From Bosea sp. AS-1 (GTDB taxonomy: Bacteria; Pseudomonadota; Alphaproteobacteria; Rhizobiales; Beijerinckiaceae), in contig NZ_CP022372.1 of the NCBI RefSeq assembly GCF_002220095.1, positions 4,891,001-4,955,000 on the forward strand: 64,000 nt of DNA. The letters run 5' to 3'. The translations under genes and the position numbers were made by a program. The notes below the pieces were generated by a model. The model was not told where the DNA came from. It saw nothing but the letters and a program-made list of their open reading frames with translations, and did not search any database. This document shows positions 54,481-62,486 of this stretch, piece after piece (positions within the stretch are counted from its first letter, which is position 1; each line of letters opens with the position of its first letter).

Positions 54481-55494
54481 TCAACGCCCGGCCAGGAAGA
54501 GGCCGGACGCGGCGTAGGCGATGGCCGAGATCAGGGCGGCCATCGGCATGGTGACGACCCAGGCGACGACGATGCCGCGTGCCACGCCCCAGCGCACAGC
54601 CGAGACGCGGCGGGCCGCGCCGACACCGACGATGGCGCCGGTGATCGTATGCGTGGTCGAAACGGGGATCCCGAGATAGGTCGCCATGAACAGCGTGATA
54701 GCTCCGCCGGTCTCAGCACAGAAGCCCTGCTGCGGCGACAAGCGCGTGATCTTCGAACCCATCGTGTGGACGATACGCCAGCCGCCGCAGAGCGTGCCGA
54801 GCGCCATGGCGGTCTGACAGGACACCACCACCCAGAACGGAACCGCGAAAGCCCCGCCTGTCGCTCCGTGCGAGAACAGTAGGACCGCGATGATGCCCAT
54901 CGTCTTCTGCGCATCATTCGCACCGTGGCCGAGAGAATAGAGCGAAGCCGAGGCGAATTGCAGAATCCGGAAAGTGCTGTCGACCTTCATCGGCGTGACG
55001 CGCACGAAGGCCCAGGACACGATCAAGACCAGCAGCAGCGCCAGCACGAAGCCCAGTGCCGGTGACATGAAGATCGCGGCGGAGGTCTTGCCCAATCCCG
55101 ACCAGACGATCGATGAGACCCCCACCTTTGCAAGCCCGGCCCCGACCAGCCCGCCGATCAGCGCATGCGACGAGCTCGATGGGATCCCGGCGACCCAGGT
55201 GACGACATTCCAGACGATTGCGCCTGCCAGCGCACTGAAGATGACGCGGTCGTCGACGATCGCGGCATGGACGATGCCGGAGCCGACCGTCTCGGCGACA
55301 TGGAGGCCGAAGAAGAGGAACGCGATGAAATTGAAGAAGGCCGCCCAGAATACGGCCCAGCGCGGTGCCAATACGCGGGTGGAGACGATCGTGGCGATGG
55401 AATTCGCAGCATCGTGCAGCCCGTTCAGGAAATCGAACAGCAGGGCGACCGCAATCAGGAAAATCAGGACGGGAGCGATTCCGGCAATATCCAC
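54481..55494 (-). CDS. pit: Inorganic phosphate transporter (Pit family)
   Basis: A 337-aa low-affinity phosphate permease with both Pit signature repeats: FDFLNGLHDAANSIATIVST in the first half and GHGANDAQKTMG in the second, plus GIPSSSSHAL and GIPVSTTHTI. About ten membrane segments. It imports metal-phosphate complexes driven by H+. It is encoded 12 nt downstream of a DUF47 protein, the usual Pit partner. Confidence 0.93.
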   Translation of the reverse strand: MDIAGIAPVLIFLIAVALLFDFLNGLHDAANSIATIVSTRVLAPRWAVFWAAFFNFIAFLFFGLHVAETVGSGIVHAAIVDDRVIFSALAGAIVWNVVTWVAGIPSSSSHALIGGLVGAGLAKVGVSSIVWSGLGKTSAAIFMSPALGFVLALLLVLIVSWAFVRVTPMKVDSTFRILQFASASLYSLGHGANDAQKTMGIIAVLLFSHGATGGAFAVPFWVVVSCQTAMALGTLCGGWRIVHTMGSKITRLSPQQGFCAETGGAITLFMATYLGIPVSTTHTITGAIVGVGAARRVSAVRWGVARGIVVAWVVTMPMAALISAIAYAASGLFLAGR

Positions 55495-55506
55495 GGGAAG
55501 CGCCGC

Positions 55507-56151
55507 TCAGAGATGTTCGAGCACGATGCGGCTGACGCGCTTGGCGACGTCCTCGAAACGGTCGACCACCTTTTCGAGATGGTCGTAGATTTCAGCGCCG
55601 ATGATGAAAGGCATCGTGTCCGACGCGCGATGCGCCTTGAAAAGGGCCTTCAGGCCTTGATCGTAAAGCTCATCCGAGCGTTCCTCGATCGCACCGATCT
55701 CCTTGGCGAGCTTACCGATCGAGTCAGCGTGCTGCTTGATATCCCGCAGCATCGGTAGCAGGACGGCAACCCGTTCGGATGCCTGGACGATCACTGCCCC
55801 CAGCTCCGCCATGTGCGGGGAAAAACTCTCGACTTCGAACAGCGTGATCGTCTTCACGGTCTTCTGCATCTGGTCGACGGCATCGTCCATTGAGCCGATC
55901 AGCTCCTCGATGTCGCCGCGGTCGAACGGCGTGATGAAGGTTCGACCCACTTCGAGGATGACTTTCCCGGCAATCCCGTCGGCGCGCTCCTCCTGCCTGA
56001 TGACCTCGGCGCTTCCTTCTGCAATCGAGATGGTGCCCGCCAAGAGCCCGTTCAGGGCCTTGGCACCCGCCACAAGCGTCACGGCGTGGCTCTCGAACAG
56101 ATCGAAGAACTTCGTCTCCTTCGGCAGGAGCCTTTGGAACCAGCCGAGCAT
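55507..56151 (-). CDS. DUF47-family phosphate transport accessory protein (PhoU-like)
   Basis: A 214-aa all-helical protein of the DUF47/YkaA family. It begins MLGWFQRLLPKETKFFDLFE and contains the E/D-rich motifs expected in PhoU-like folds (FDRGDIEELIGSMDDAVDQM; EEITD-like positions). These proteins are paired with Pit transporters and modulate phosphate uptake. It is the first gene of a two-gene operon with pit. Confidence 0.92.
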   Translation of the reverse strand: MLGWFQRLLPKETKFFDLFESHAVTLVAGAKALNGLLAGTISIAEGSAEVIRQEERADGIAGKVILEVGRTFITPFDRGDIEELIGSMDDAVDQMQKTVKTITLFEVESFSPHMAELGAVIVQASERVAVLLPMLRDIKQHADSIGKLAKEIGAIEERSDELYDQGLKALFKAHRASDTMPFIIGAEIYDHLEKVVDRFEDVAKRVSRIVLEHL

Positions 56152-56602
56152 TGAGACTCTCCCGCCGTCATCGAAACGTCACAAAAAGGGACCGCTGCTC
56201 GGTGGCACGGACTGGCGTCGAACTCAAGGAATACGCAATCGCTCGGTAGCGATATCGCGAATGCCGTTAAGCCCGCTCGGCCCAACGAAACCGGCAAATC
56301 CGCCAATCCAACTCATTTCGGCCTTCCGATAGCGGGCTTTTTCGACTTTTTCTCGGGTGGATCGTTCGGGCCCGGGTCTGGGTTGATCGAGATGCGGCTG
56401 ACGGACTTTTCGTCCGGCGCTCCCTGGATCGAGCGAACCCTTCTTCGGGGGAAAGTCGATTTCCGTTGCCGTCGCGCGGTGGCCTCCTATGCATTACGTC
56501 CGTGGCTGCTGGCGGGCGGCCCCGGCGTTTCCGAGATCACCTCGCCAGCGAAGCGAATGCAGCGGCTGGTGGTTTTGCCCAGCGAGCCGCCGCGTGCCCT
56601 CC
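56152..56602. other. Intergenic region, no gene recognised; long-loop inverted repeat
   Basis: 451 nt. AAGCCCGCT (56269-56277) pairs with AGCGGGCTT (56331-56339) around a 53-nt loop and is followed by a T-rich stretch, so it could end a small transcript. The promoter of the DUF47-pit operon should lie in the left part. Short open frames here have no start signals or family likeness. Confidence 0.35.
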
Positions 56603-58045
56603 TCACTCGATCACGTCGACCACCTGCCGGCTCTGCGGATCGACGATCAGAACGTCGTCACCGATCAGCGTGTACTGGTAGCCGCGAAGCTGCTGGTCCC
56701 TCTCCTCCACCTCTGCAGGAAGGGGCTGGAGCCTGGTCTCATTGGGCAGGACGGCGCCGCGCAGACCGTCGGCACCCTGCATCTCACCGGGCTTCGCCTG
56801 GCTCAAGATCATCCGCGCCAGCTCGTGCCGTTCATCCTGCGCGGCCTGTCCCGGTTGGCTTGCAGCCGGGCCAGCCGGCGCTGGTGCCGCGGATGCCGAC
56901 CGGGATGTGTCCCTCTCGACCACATCGACGATACGGTGGGTCCGCGGCTCGACGATCGCGACGTCCTGGTTCTCGGTCATGACGTATTGGTAGCCGCGCC
57001 ATTGCGGATTGCGCTCCGCGACCTCGACCGGGAGATTGTAATAGGGAGCGCTCGCCGGCAGGACGACGCCCACCTCGAACGCGACCGCGGCCGGGCGCCT
57101 CCAGCGCCGCACGTCACGTTGATGCTCGAAGGCCCCAAAGATCGCGCCGGAGCTGGGACGGCCGCCACCGCGATCGATCACCTCGACGATGCGCCGATCG
57201 TGCGGATCGACAATGACGATCTCCCGATCGGAAACCGTGTAGCGGTAGTCGCGATACTGCGGTCTGATCGAGGCAATGTCTCTCGGGAGCGGCTGGAGCT
57301 GCACGCGAGACGGCAGGCGCGCGCCAACCGTGACGGAGGCGCCGAGGTTCTGCTCCGGACGGACTTCGCGACGTTCGACGCGCTCACGAACCGTATCGGC
57401 GATATGTTGATTGTCGGTTTCTGTCCGGGGACGATCCGCCGTCCGACCCGCAGGCGGATTCCGGTTCTCGCCGGGCTGGGCGCCGGGCTGGGTCGGGGTC
57501 GTGCGCTGGGCGGCCGCTCCGGGGCGTTCTCCATTCTGCCGCGACGGAGCTGGCTGTGCGGTATTGGGCGCGTTCAGGCGATCGTCCGGCCGCTGCGGTT
57601 GCGCCGTTTCAGGCGAGCCTGGACTGCGGTCGTTCGGCCGAGCCTGGCTGCTTGCCGGACGCCCGTTGCGTTCGTCGAGGCGCTGAGCCTGCCCGCGCTC
57701 CTGCTGCGGCTGCTCCTTCTGCGGCCGGGGCTGAGCTCGCTGCTCCAAGGGCGAGGCTGGACGCTCCCTCTGGCCCGGCTCACGATCGCGCTGCTGGAGT
57801 TGCTGCGGATCCCGGCCATGAAATTCTTCCGTCTGGGCACCGCGCTGTTGGCGCGCCGGCTCCTCGGGGCGCGACATGCCGCGCTCACTTTCTCTCGGCG
57901 CATGCGGCGCCATCTCATTCGGCCCCGGCCGCTCGGTGCGATTGCGCTGCATCTCGTCCGGCGGTGTGACTGTCGTGGGTTGTGCCCAAGCAAATCCTGA
58001 GTAAGCGGCAATAGCGATCGCCGCGATTCCTGTGAACCGCCTCAT
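56603..58045 (-). CDS. Exported DUF1236 protein with three domain copies and a Gln/Arg/Pro-rich linker
   Basis: A 480-aa protein. The start at 58045 (MRRFTGIAAIAIAAYSGFAW, GGGGAG upstream) gives a signal peptide. Then comes ~190 residues rich in Pro, Gln, Arg and Glu, and three DUF1236 units in the C-terminal half, each ending in a VDPxxRxxVxVI-type strand (IVDPHDRRIVEVID, IVEPRTHRIVDVVE, IVDPQSRQVVDVIE). It is probably periplasmic or cell-wall associated. Three copies are unusual beside the single-domain proteins in this window. A weaker EcfG-like motif (58080-58105, 18-nt spacer) lies 35 nt upstream. Confidence 0.8.
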   Translation of the reverse strand: MRRFTGIAAIAIAAYSGFAWAQPTTVTPPDEMQRNRTERPGPNEMAPHAPRESERGMSRPEEPARQQRGAQTEEFHGRDPQQLQQRDREPGQRERPASPLEQRAQPRPQKEQPQQERGQAQRLDERNGRPASSQARPNDRSPGSPETAQPQRPDDRLNAPNTAQPAPSRQNGERPGAAAQRTTPTQPGAQPGENRNPPAGRTADRPRTETDNQHIADTVRERVERREVRPEQNLGASVTVGARLPSRVQLQPLPRDIASIRPQYRDYRYTVSDREIVIVDPHDRRIVEVIDRGGGRPSSGAIFGAFEHQRDVRRWRRPAAVAFEVGVVLPASAPYYNLPVEVAERNPQWRGYQYVMTENQDVAIVEPRTHRIVDVVERDTSRSASAAPAPAGPAASQPGQAAQDERHELARMILSQAKPGEMQGADGLRGAVLPNETRLQPLPAEVEERDQQLRGYQYTLIGDDVLIVDPQSRQVVDVIE

Positions 58046-58079
58046 GGGGTTTTCTCCCCTGCTGTTACGGATAGTAATC

Positions 58080-58105
58080 AACCCGACAGGTTCGAAGGGG
58101 GTTCC
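58080..58105 (-). promoter_or_regulatory. Weak EcfG-like promoter of the triple-DUF1236 gene
   Basis: On the minus strand GGAAC (58105-58101), 18 nt, GTT (58082-58080), 35 nt before the start codon. The spacer is one longer than in the other promoters here. Confidence 0.45.
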
Positions 58106-58142
58106 TCAAATTCCTGGAAACACTGGCCCCAATATCTAAATC

Positions 58143-59141
58143 TCAATCGACAAAGCGAACAAGAATGCCAGGTTTCACGATCCCTGCCAGGTCTTCGGCA
58201 TCCCAGTTCGTCAGCCGCACGCAGCCATGCGATGATGCTTTACCAATCCGGGAGGGCTCCGGCGTTCCATGAATGCCGAATGTCGGCCTCGAGAGCCCGA
58301 TCCACACCGTGCCGACAGGGTTGTTCGGGCCGCGCGGAAGCACGAGCCTGCGCGTATTGCGACCCTGCTGGAAGTTCTTGACCGGATCGTAGTGATAGGT
58401 CGGCTGCCGGACGATCCTGGCAACCTGGTATTCCCCTTGGGGCGATGGTGTGTCCTCGCTTCCGATGGTGGCGGGATAGCTCGCGATCATCTCGCCCTGC
58501 GATCCATAGGCGGTGACCATGCCGGTCTTCTTGTCGGCTTCGATCAGGCTGGCTTCTGCCGGCGGCGCGAACCGTGCGGCTGAGACGACCAGAAGTGTTT
58601 CACCCGCAACGCGATAACGCGCGCGCGGGTTGAGGGCACCAAGCAAGCCCCTGCTCATCCTGAAGCGCTCGGCGAACATTTCCGAAGCGCTGCTATAGGC
58701 GAGGCGCCGCATGCGGGCTTGCCGGGCGTAGTCGTGCGGAATTCGTTTCGAGAAGACGTAGCGCGCGTCCGCCTTCGTCACCGTGTAGGCAATCACGATG
58801 TCCTGATCCCTGTCGCCACCGAGCGCGCGCCAGGTCGGATCGTCGATGACATCGCCGGGACCGAGGTTCTCGCGCCGCCGAAATTGGGCGATCGCCTTGC
58901 GGTAGTTGTCGCCGTCCCTGCCGTCGATTTCACCGGTGGAGATGCCTTGGCGCGCGAGCAGGGTCTGTGACTTGATGATGGCGGCGCTCGGCCTTGCCTT
59001 CCGTTGGGAGGAAGCGACCGGCATCCCCGCCCGATTGATTTCCTCGGCGGTGAGAACCCATGCCCTGCCGGGCGCTGCCAAGGTCAGCAGAAGGAACGCG
59101 GCGACGCACAAAGCGTGGCATGTCGATCTGGGCTTAGGCAT
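58143..59141 (-). CDS. L,D-transpeptidase (YkuD domain) with peptidoglycan-binding segment
   Basis: A 332-aa exported enzyme. The signal segment CHALCVAAFLLLTLAAPGRA follows MPKPRST. Residues ~60-115 resemble a peptidoglycan-binding domain (LLARQGISTGEIDGRDGDNY). The C-terminal YkuD domain has the catalytic HGTPEPSRIGKASSHGCVRL (His and Cys). It forms 3-3 cross-links or attaches proteins to peptidoglycan. It lies 74 nt downstream of the DUF1236 gene at 59216 on the same strand and may share its EcfG promoter. Confidence 0.9.
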   Translation of the reverse strand: MPKPRSTCHALCVAAFLLLTLAAPGRAWVLTAEEINRAGMPVASSQRKARPSAAIIKSQTLLARQGISTGEIDGRDGDNYRKAIAQFRRRENLGPGDVIDDPTWRALGGDRDQDIVIAYTVTKADARYVFSKRIPHDYARQARMRRLAYSSASEMFAERFRMSRGLLGALNPRARYRVAGETLLVVSAARFAPPAEASLIEADKKTGMVTAYGSQGEMIASYPATIGSEDTPSPQGEYQVARIVRQPTYHYDPVKNFQQGRNTRRLVLPRGPNNPVGTVWIGLSRPTFGIHGTPEPSRIGKASSHGCVRLTNWDAEDLAGIVKPGILVRFVD

Positions 59142-59215
59142 CTGAGCGCTCGCGGCTCGGGCTGGCCATGGCGCGAGGCCCGCCACGCGCGTGACAGGCT
59201 TCGCGCTTGAGTGCA

Positions 59216-59632
59216 TTATTCGATGATCTGGATGACCCGGCGTGTGCGGGGTTCGACCAAGACCGGCCGGTCGTTGACGACCGTGTAGCGATATTCCTTC
59301 CGGACGCCATACTCCTCGGGGACGCGGCGATAGACCACGCCGCGCGAGGGAAGCACGGTCCCAACCTGCAACTCCTCGTCATAGGAGTAGGATGGAACGT
59401 GCTGTTCGACGACGTATTCGCGGAAGCGCGGCGCGCTGTCACCGACAATCCCACCTGCTACGGCGCCGCCCACTCCGCCGACCACCGCTCCGACAGGACC
59501 GCCGACTATCGCGCCGCCGACAGCACCGGCTGCCGCTCCGCCGGCTGCGCCACCACGGGCGCCCTGCGGATTCTGAGCCAAGGCCAGTGTAGGAATAACC
59601 GTCAACATTACGGCCAAAGCTAATTTCTTCAT
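59216..59632 (-). CDS. Exported glycine-zipper DUF1236 protein
   Basis: A 138-aa protein with a signal peptide (MKKLALAVMLTVIPTLALAQ), a Gly/Ala/Val glycine-zipper segment (about 25-65; GGPVGAVVGGVGGAVAGG) and a DUF1236 domain (EYVVEQHVPSYSYDEELQVG ... VEPRTRRVIQIIE) nearly identical at its end to that of the protein at 51459. The zipper suggests membrane association. CAGGAGGA precedes the ATG, and an EcfG-type promoter lies 42 nt upstream. Confidence 0.87.
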   Translation of the reverse strand: MKKLALAVMLTVIPTLALAQNPQGARGGAAGGAAAGAVGGAIVGGPVGAVVGGVGGAVAGGIVGDSAPRFREYVVEQHVPSYSYDEELQVGTVLPSRGVVYRRVPEEYGVRKEYRYTVVNDRPVLVEPRTRRVIQIIE

Positions 59633-59673
59633 CGCTTTGTCCTCCTGAAGTGTTCCCAGGCCCCTATTTGGCA

Positions 59674-59698
59674 AACCTCGCAACCACGCCCCTGTTCC
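59674..59698 (-). promoter_or_regulatory. EcfG-type promoter of the glycine-zipper DUF1236 gene
   Basis: On the minus strand GGAAC (59698-59694), 17 nt, GTT (59676-59674), 41 nt before the start codon. Confidence 0.78.
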
Positions 59699-59809
59699 AC
59701 AACAATGATGAATGCCCAAGGATGGGCACAAAGATGCCGGATTTGATCGGAAAACTTCTGATTATCCGAATGTACCGTACGATCATCCTTCGACGCGTCG
59801 TCGCGCCCC

Positions 59810-60274
59810 TCAGTATCGTTTCAGCATCTGCTGCATCTCGGCGATCTCGTTCTCCTGAGAGGCGACGATGTTTCGGCACAGCGCGAGGATATCCGGGTCC
59901 GTCAGGGAAGCGCGCTGGCACATCAGGATCGCGCCGGAATGATGTGGGATCATGGAGCGCAGAAACTCGGCGTCACCGACACCCGCTTGCATGCGCATGC
60001 CGACGAAGCTGAGAGAGAAAACGACGACCGCGCCCGCACAGATCGCCAGATTGGCTCGTGCCGAGGGAAACATCGCCCGCATCGAGACCAGCATGATGGC
60101 CGCCATGGGCGCCAGCATCATCAACGTCATGTAGATGTTGTTGAGGTTGAAGTGAAAATGAGCCAGCGTCGCGATCATCGTATACATGACCAAGTACATC
60201 ACGATGAAATCGACCGTGAGCTCCACTCCCATCCTGAGATAGCCTGCGCCTGTCCGTTTGTCCGAGTGCGCCAT
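59810..60274 (-). CDS. Membrane-anchored DUF305 protein
   Basis: A 154-aa protein. ATG at 60274 (MAHSDKRTG) is preferred to GTG at 60286 because GTGGAG is spaced correctly for it. Three hydrophobic segments (about 18-95) precede a C-terminal DUF305 motif, MIPHHSGAILMCQRA, with the paired His, then EIAEMQQML. DUF305 proteins bind metal and are often linked to copper or envelope stress. It follows the glycine-zipper stress gene after 12 nt, so both are probably driven by the EcfG promoter at 60875-60899. Confidence 0.87.
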   Translation of the reverse strand: MAHSDKRTGAGYLRMGVELTVDFIVMYLVMYTMIATLAHFHFNLNNIYMTLMMLAPMAAIMLVSMRAMFPSARANLAICAGAVVVFSLSFVGMRMQAGVGDAEFLRSMIPHHSGAILMCQRASLTDPDILALCRNIVASQENEIAEMQQMLKRY

Positions 60275-60286
60275 GATCGACTCCAC

Positions 60287-60838
60287 TCAGGATAATTCCG
60301 ACCACGCAGGCTGCGCATAGGGACCAGCCTTTTCGTCGAAGCGAGTCCAGCCACCGCGCCGGTATTCGGCCCGGCGCAACTCGCTATCGATCGGCCCCGC
60401 GCCCTCCAGGATTTTCTCGATGGCTGGAACATGGCTATCGGTCGTACGGACTGAGACGAGCGCTCCGCCGCGGCGAACGGTTTCCGCCAAATAGTTGGCC
60501 TCGTCATCGCCAAAGCCGGCACCGGCCAGTGCTCCGATCAGGCTCCCGGCTGCCGCTCCTCCCGTCGCACCCACCGCAAGGGTACCGAAAATCCACCCCG
60601 CGGCCAGGACAGGCCCAACGCCCGCGACCGGCAAAGCGGCCAGTCCCGCAAGCAAGCCGGCACCGCCTCCAACCGTGCCGCCAACCTCGGCGCCGACAGC
60701 TGCGTCGTCCGCGAGCCTACTCGTTTGATAGCCGATGATGCTGATGTCGTCAGGAGAAGCACCGGCCGCTTCCAGCCGGACCACAGCGGTCTCAGCATCT
60801 GCGTAGTTCTCGTAAGAACGGGTGATTGTCTGTGCCAT
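60287..60838 (-). CDS. General stress protein, YflT-like domain plus glycine zipper (paralogue A)
   Basis: A 183-aa protein. The N-terminal ~45 residues (MAQTITRSYENYADAETAVV) resemble the general-stress YflT/17M domain, followed by two hydrophobic glycine-zipper segments (GAEVGGTVGGGAGLLAGLAA; TGGAAAGSLIGALAGAGF) and a beta-type tail (GGALVSVRT; GGWTRFDEKAG). It is paralogous and divergent to the gene at 61123. AAGGAGATGC precedes the ATG. Likely inner-membrane associated and stress-induced; molecular function unknown. Confidence 0.82.
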   Translation of the reverse strand: MAQTITRSYENYADAETAVVRLEAAGASPDDISIIGYQTSRLADDAAVGAEVGGTVGGGAGLLAGLAALPVAGVGPVLAAGWIFGTLAVGATGGAAAGSLIGALAGAGFGDDEANYLAETVRRGGALVSVRTTDSHVPAIEKILEGAGPIDSELRRAEYRRGGWTRFDEKAGPYAQPAWSELS

Positions 60839-60874
60839 GAAGCATCTCCTTGCGCGGGATGCCCCTTGGGGACG

Positions 60875-60899
60875 AACCGGTTCATGCCTGCCTTGTTCC
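60875..60899 (-). promoter_or_regulatory. EcfG-type promoter of stress paralogue A
   Basis: On the minus strand GGAAC (60899-60895), 17 nt, GTT (60877-60875), continuing GTTCGTCC. It is 36 nt before the start codon and shares the GGTTCGTC tail with the divergent promoter at 61064-61088. Confidence 0.8.
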
Positions 60900-61063
60900 T
60901 TGCCGGTTTCCGTCCCGATCGAAAACGATCGACGTGAGCTCCAGCACAAGGCTGCGCCAGCCGCATGCTTGCGCGGCTCGTCACGCGGGCGCAACTTCCG
61001 CTGTGTGCACTTCTGCTCGAGCAGTTTTCGAAACAGGACGTCAGACTTCTTCGTTCCGAGGTC

Positions 61064-61088
61064 GGAACAAGCCCGGTCAGGGATGGTT
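61064..61088 (+). promoter_or_regulatory. EcfG-type promoter of stress paralogue B
   Basis: GGAAC (61064-61068), 17 nt, GTT (61086-61088), 34 nt before the start codon, with the same GGTTCGTC tail as the divergent promoter. Confidence 0.8.
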
Positions 61089-61122
61089 CGTCAGGAAGTG
61101 CACCCGGCGAAGGAGACACTTC

Positions 61123-61680
61123 ATGGCCAGCACCATCATCCGTTCCTATGACAGCCGCGACCGTGCTTTGTCGGTTGTCGATCAGCTTGAGGCGGCTGGG
61201 GTGCCGACCGAGGCTGTCAGCGTCATCATGGGCCCTATGGCCGAGGTCGAACAAGGTGCCGACAACGGCGCTGAGGCCGGAAGCGTCATTGGCGGCGGCA
61301 TGGGCCTCCTGGGTGCATTGGTCACGCTTCCAGTTCCGGGCATCGGGCCCGTGCTCTCGGTGGGATGGCTGCTCGGCGGAGCGGCTGTCGGCGCCGTGGC
61401 CGGAGCCGCCGCTGGCAGTTTGATCGGTGCGCTCACCGCGGCGGGCGTCGACGAGAGCGACGCCCAGATTTTTGCCGAGGTCGTGAAACGCGGTGGCGCC
61501 ATCGTAGCGGTTCGAGCTTCCGAACGGCAGGAAGCTGTCGCCGCGGCCGTGATGGCCAGTGGAAGCCCACTCGATCCTGCCACGCAGCGCAAATCCTATG
61601 AAGCCGAGGGATGGACCCGCTTCACGGAGGAAGCCGAGGCTGCCCGCCATCGTGACAACCTGTCCGGGGTCGTTTCCTGA
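61123..61680 (+). CDS. General stress protein, YflT-like domain plus glycine zipper (paralogue B)
   Basis: A 185-aa paralogue of the divergent protein at 60287. It has the same order: N-terminal domain (MASTIIRSYDSRDRALSVVD), glycine zippers (GAEAGSVIGGGMGLLGAL; AGAAAGSLIGALTAAG) and the tail GGAIVAVRA, then GWTRFTEEAE. The ribosome-binding region AAGGAGACACTTCATGGC parallels that of paralogue A. It is first in an operon with the UdgX-like gene, which begins 8 nt after its stop. Confidence 0.83.
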   Translation: MASTIIRSYDSRDRALSVVDQLEAAGVPTEAVSVIMGPMAEVEQGADNGAEAGSVIGGGMGLLGALVTLPVPGIGPVLSVGWLLGGAAVGAVAGAAAGSLIGALTAAGVDESDAQIFAEVVKRGGAIVAVRASERQEAVAAAVMASGSPLDPATQRKSYEAEGWTRFTEEAEAARHRDNLSGVVS

Positions 61681-61687
61681 GGAAACG

Positions 61688-62320
61688 ATGATGCTCCCGA
61701 ACGATGAGGCGATCGCGGAAGCTGCGCAAGAAGCGCCGAATCTGGAGGCTCTGAACGCTCTTATCGCGGCTTCACCGCCGCTTGTTCCACGTGATACCGG
61801 TGCAGTTCTCGGTGAAGGACTACAGAGCGCGGCTATCGCCTTCGTCGGAGAGCAGCCGGGAGACCAGGAAGACAGGCAAGGGCGCCCCTTCGTCGGCCCG
61901 GCAGGCCAGCTGCTCGACCGAGCGCTCGGCGAAGCCGGGATCGATCGGGCAGCGAGCTACCTGACCAATGCCGTCAAGCACTTCAAATTCGAACAACGCG
62001 GCAAACGGCGCATCCATCAGCGCCCGACTGCAGGCGAGGTCCGGCACGACCGCTGGTGGCTGGAGAGGGAACTGGAGTTGGTCGCCCCGCACATCGTCGT
62101 CGCGTTGGGGGCGATCGCCGTGTTGGCTCTGGCTGGCAAGGCACTTCCGATTTCCCAGAACCGCGGCAAGACCCATTTTGGCCATCACCTCGGCTTCATC
62201 ACGGTCCACCCCTCCTCGATCCTACGCCTGCGGGAAGCGGACGCGCGGGCACAGGCCTTCGACGCCTTCGTTGCGGACCTGCGCCAGGTCCGGCGTCTGG
62301 CTGATACGCTAACGGCCTGA
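61688..62320 (+). CDS. udgX: UdgX-like uracil-DNA glycosylase without cysteines
   Basis: A 210-aa family-4-type uracil-DNA glycosylase. It has motif 1 GEQPGDQEDRQGRPFVGPAG, the UdgX-specific loop KRRIH at 106-110, whose His forms a covalent bond to the uracil site in mycobacterial UdgX, and the late HPSSILRL motif. Family-4 and UdgX enzymes hold a 4Fe-4S cluster through four Cys; this protein has no Cys at all (AASPPLVPR stands at the usual CxxC site and RHDRWWL at the usual third). GAGGAAACG precedes the ATG at 61688. Co-transcription with a stress gene implies stress-induced repair. Confidence 0.85.
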   Translation: MMLPNDEAIAEAAQEAPNLEALNALIAASPPLVPRDTGAVLGEGLQSAAIAFVGEQPGDQEDRQGRPFVGPAGQLLDRALGEAGIDRAASYLTNAVKHFKFEQRGKRRIHQRPTAGEVRHDRWWLERELELVAPHIVVALGAIAVLALAGKALPISQNRGKTHFGHHLGFITVHPSSILRLREADARAQAFDAFVADLRQVRRLADTLTA

Positions 62321-62379
62321 CCTTGGGTGCAATTCCCTCAGTGCCCGATCTTGTTTCGGCAGGAGGAGCTTTTCGTTTA

Positions 62380-62404
62380 GGAACCAGCCCCGATCGTTTG
62401 CGTA
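62380..62404 (+). promoter_or_regulatory. Near-match EcfG-like element
   Basis: GGAAC (62380-62384), 16 nt, CGTA instead of CGTT, about 80 nt before the hypothetical gene at 62487. One core mismatch makes it a weak candidate. Confidence 0.3.
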
Positions 62405-62486
62405 GTTTATAGAGCAGTTGTCTCCATGCCGACGTTTGGAAATGACCGCAGCGGCGCATGTTGACGCCGCCGGGCGGAGACAAATC

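Noticed and set aside
56165..56182. Pho-box-like direct repeat (CCGTCAT-N4-ACGTCAC) upstream of the DUF47-pit operon
   Set aside because: Two mismatches in the repeat core and orientation away from the operon; not enough to call a PhoB site.
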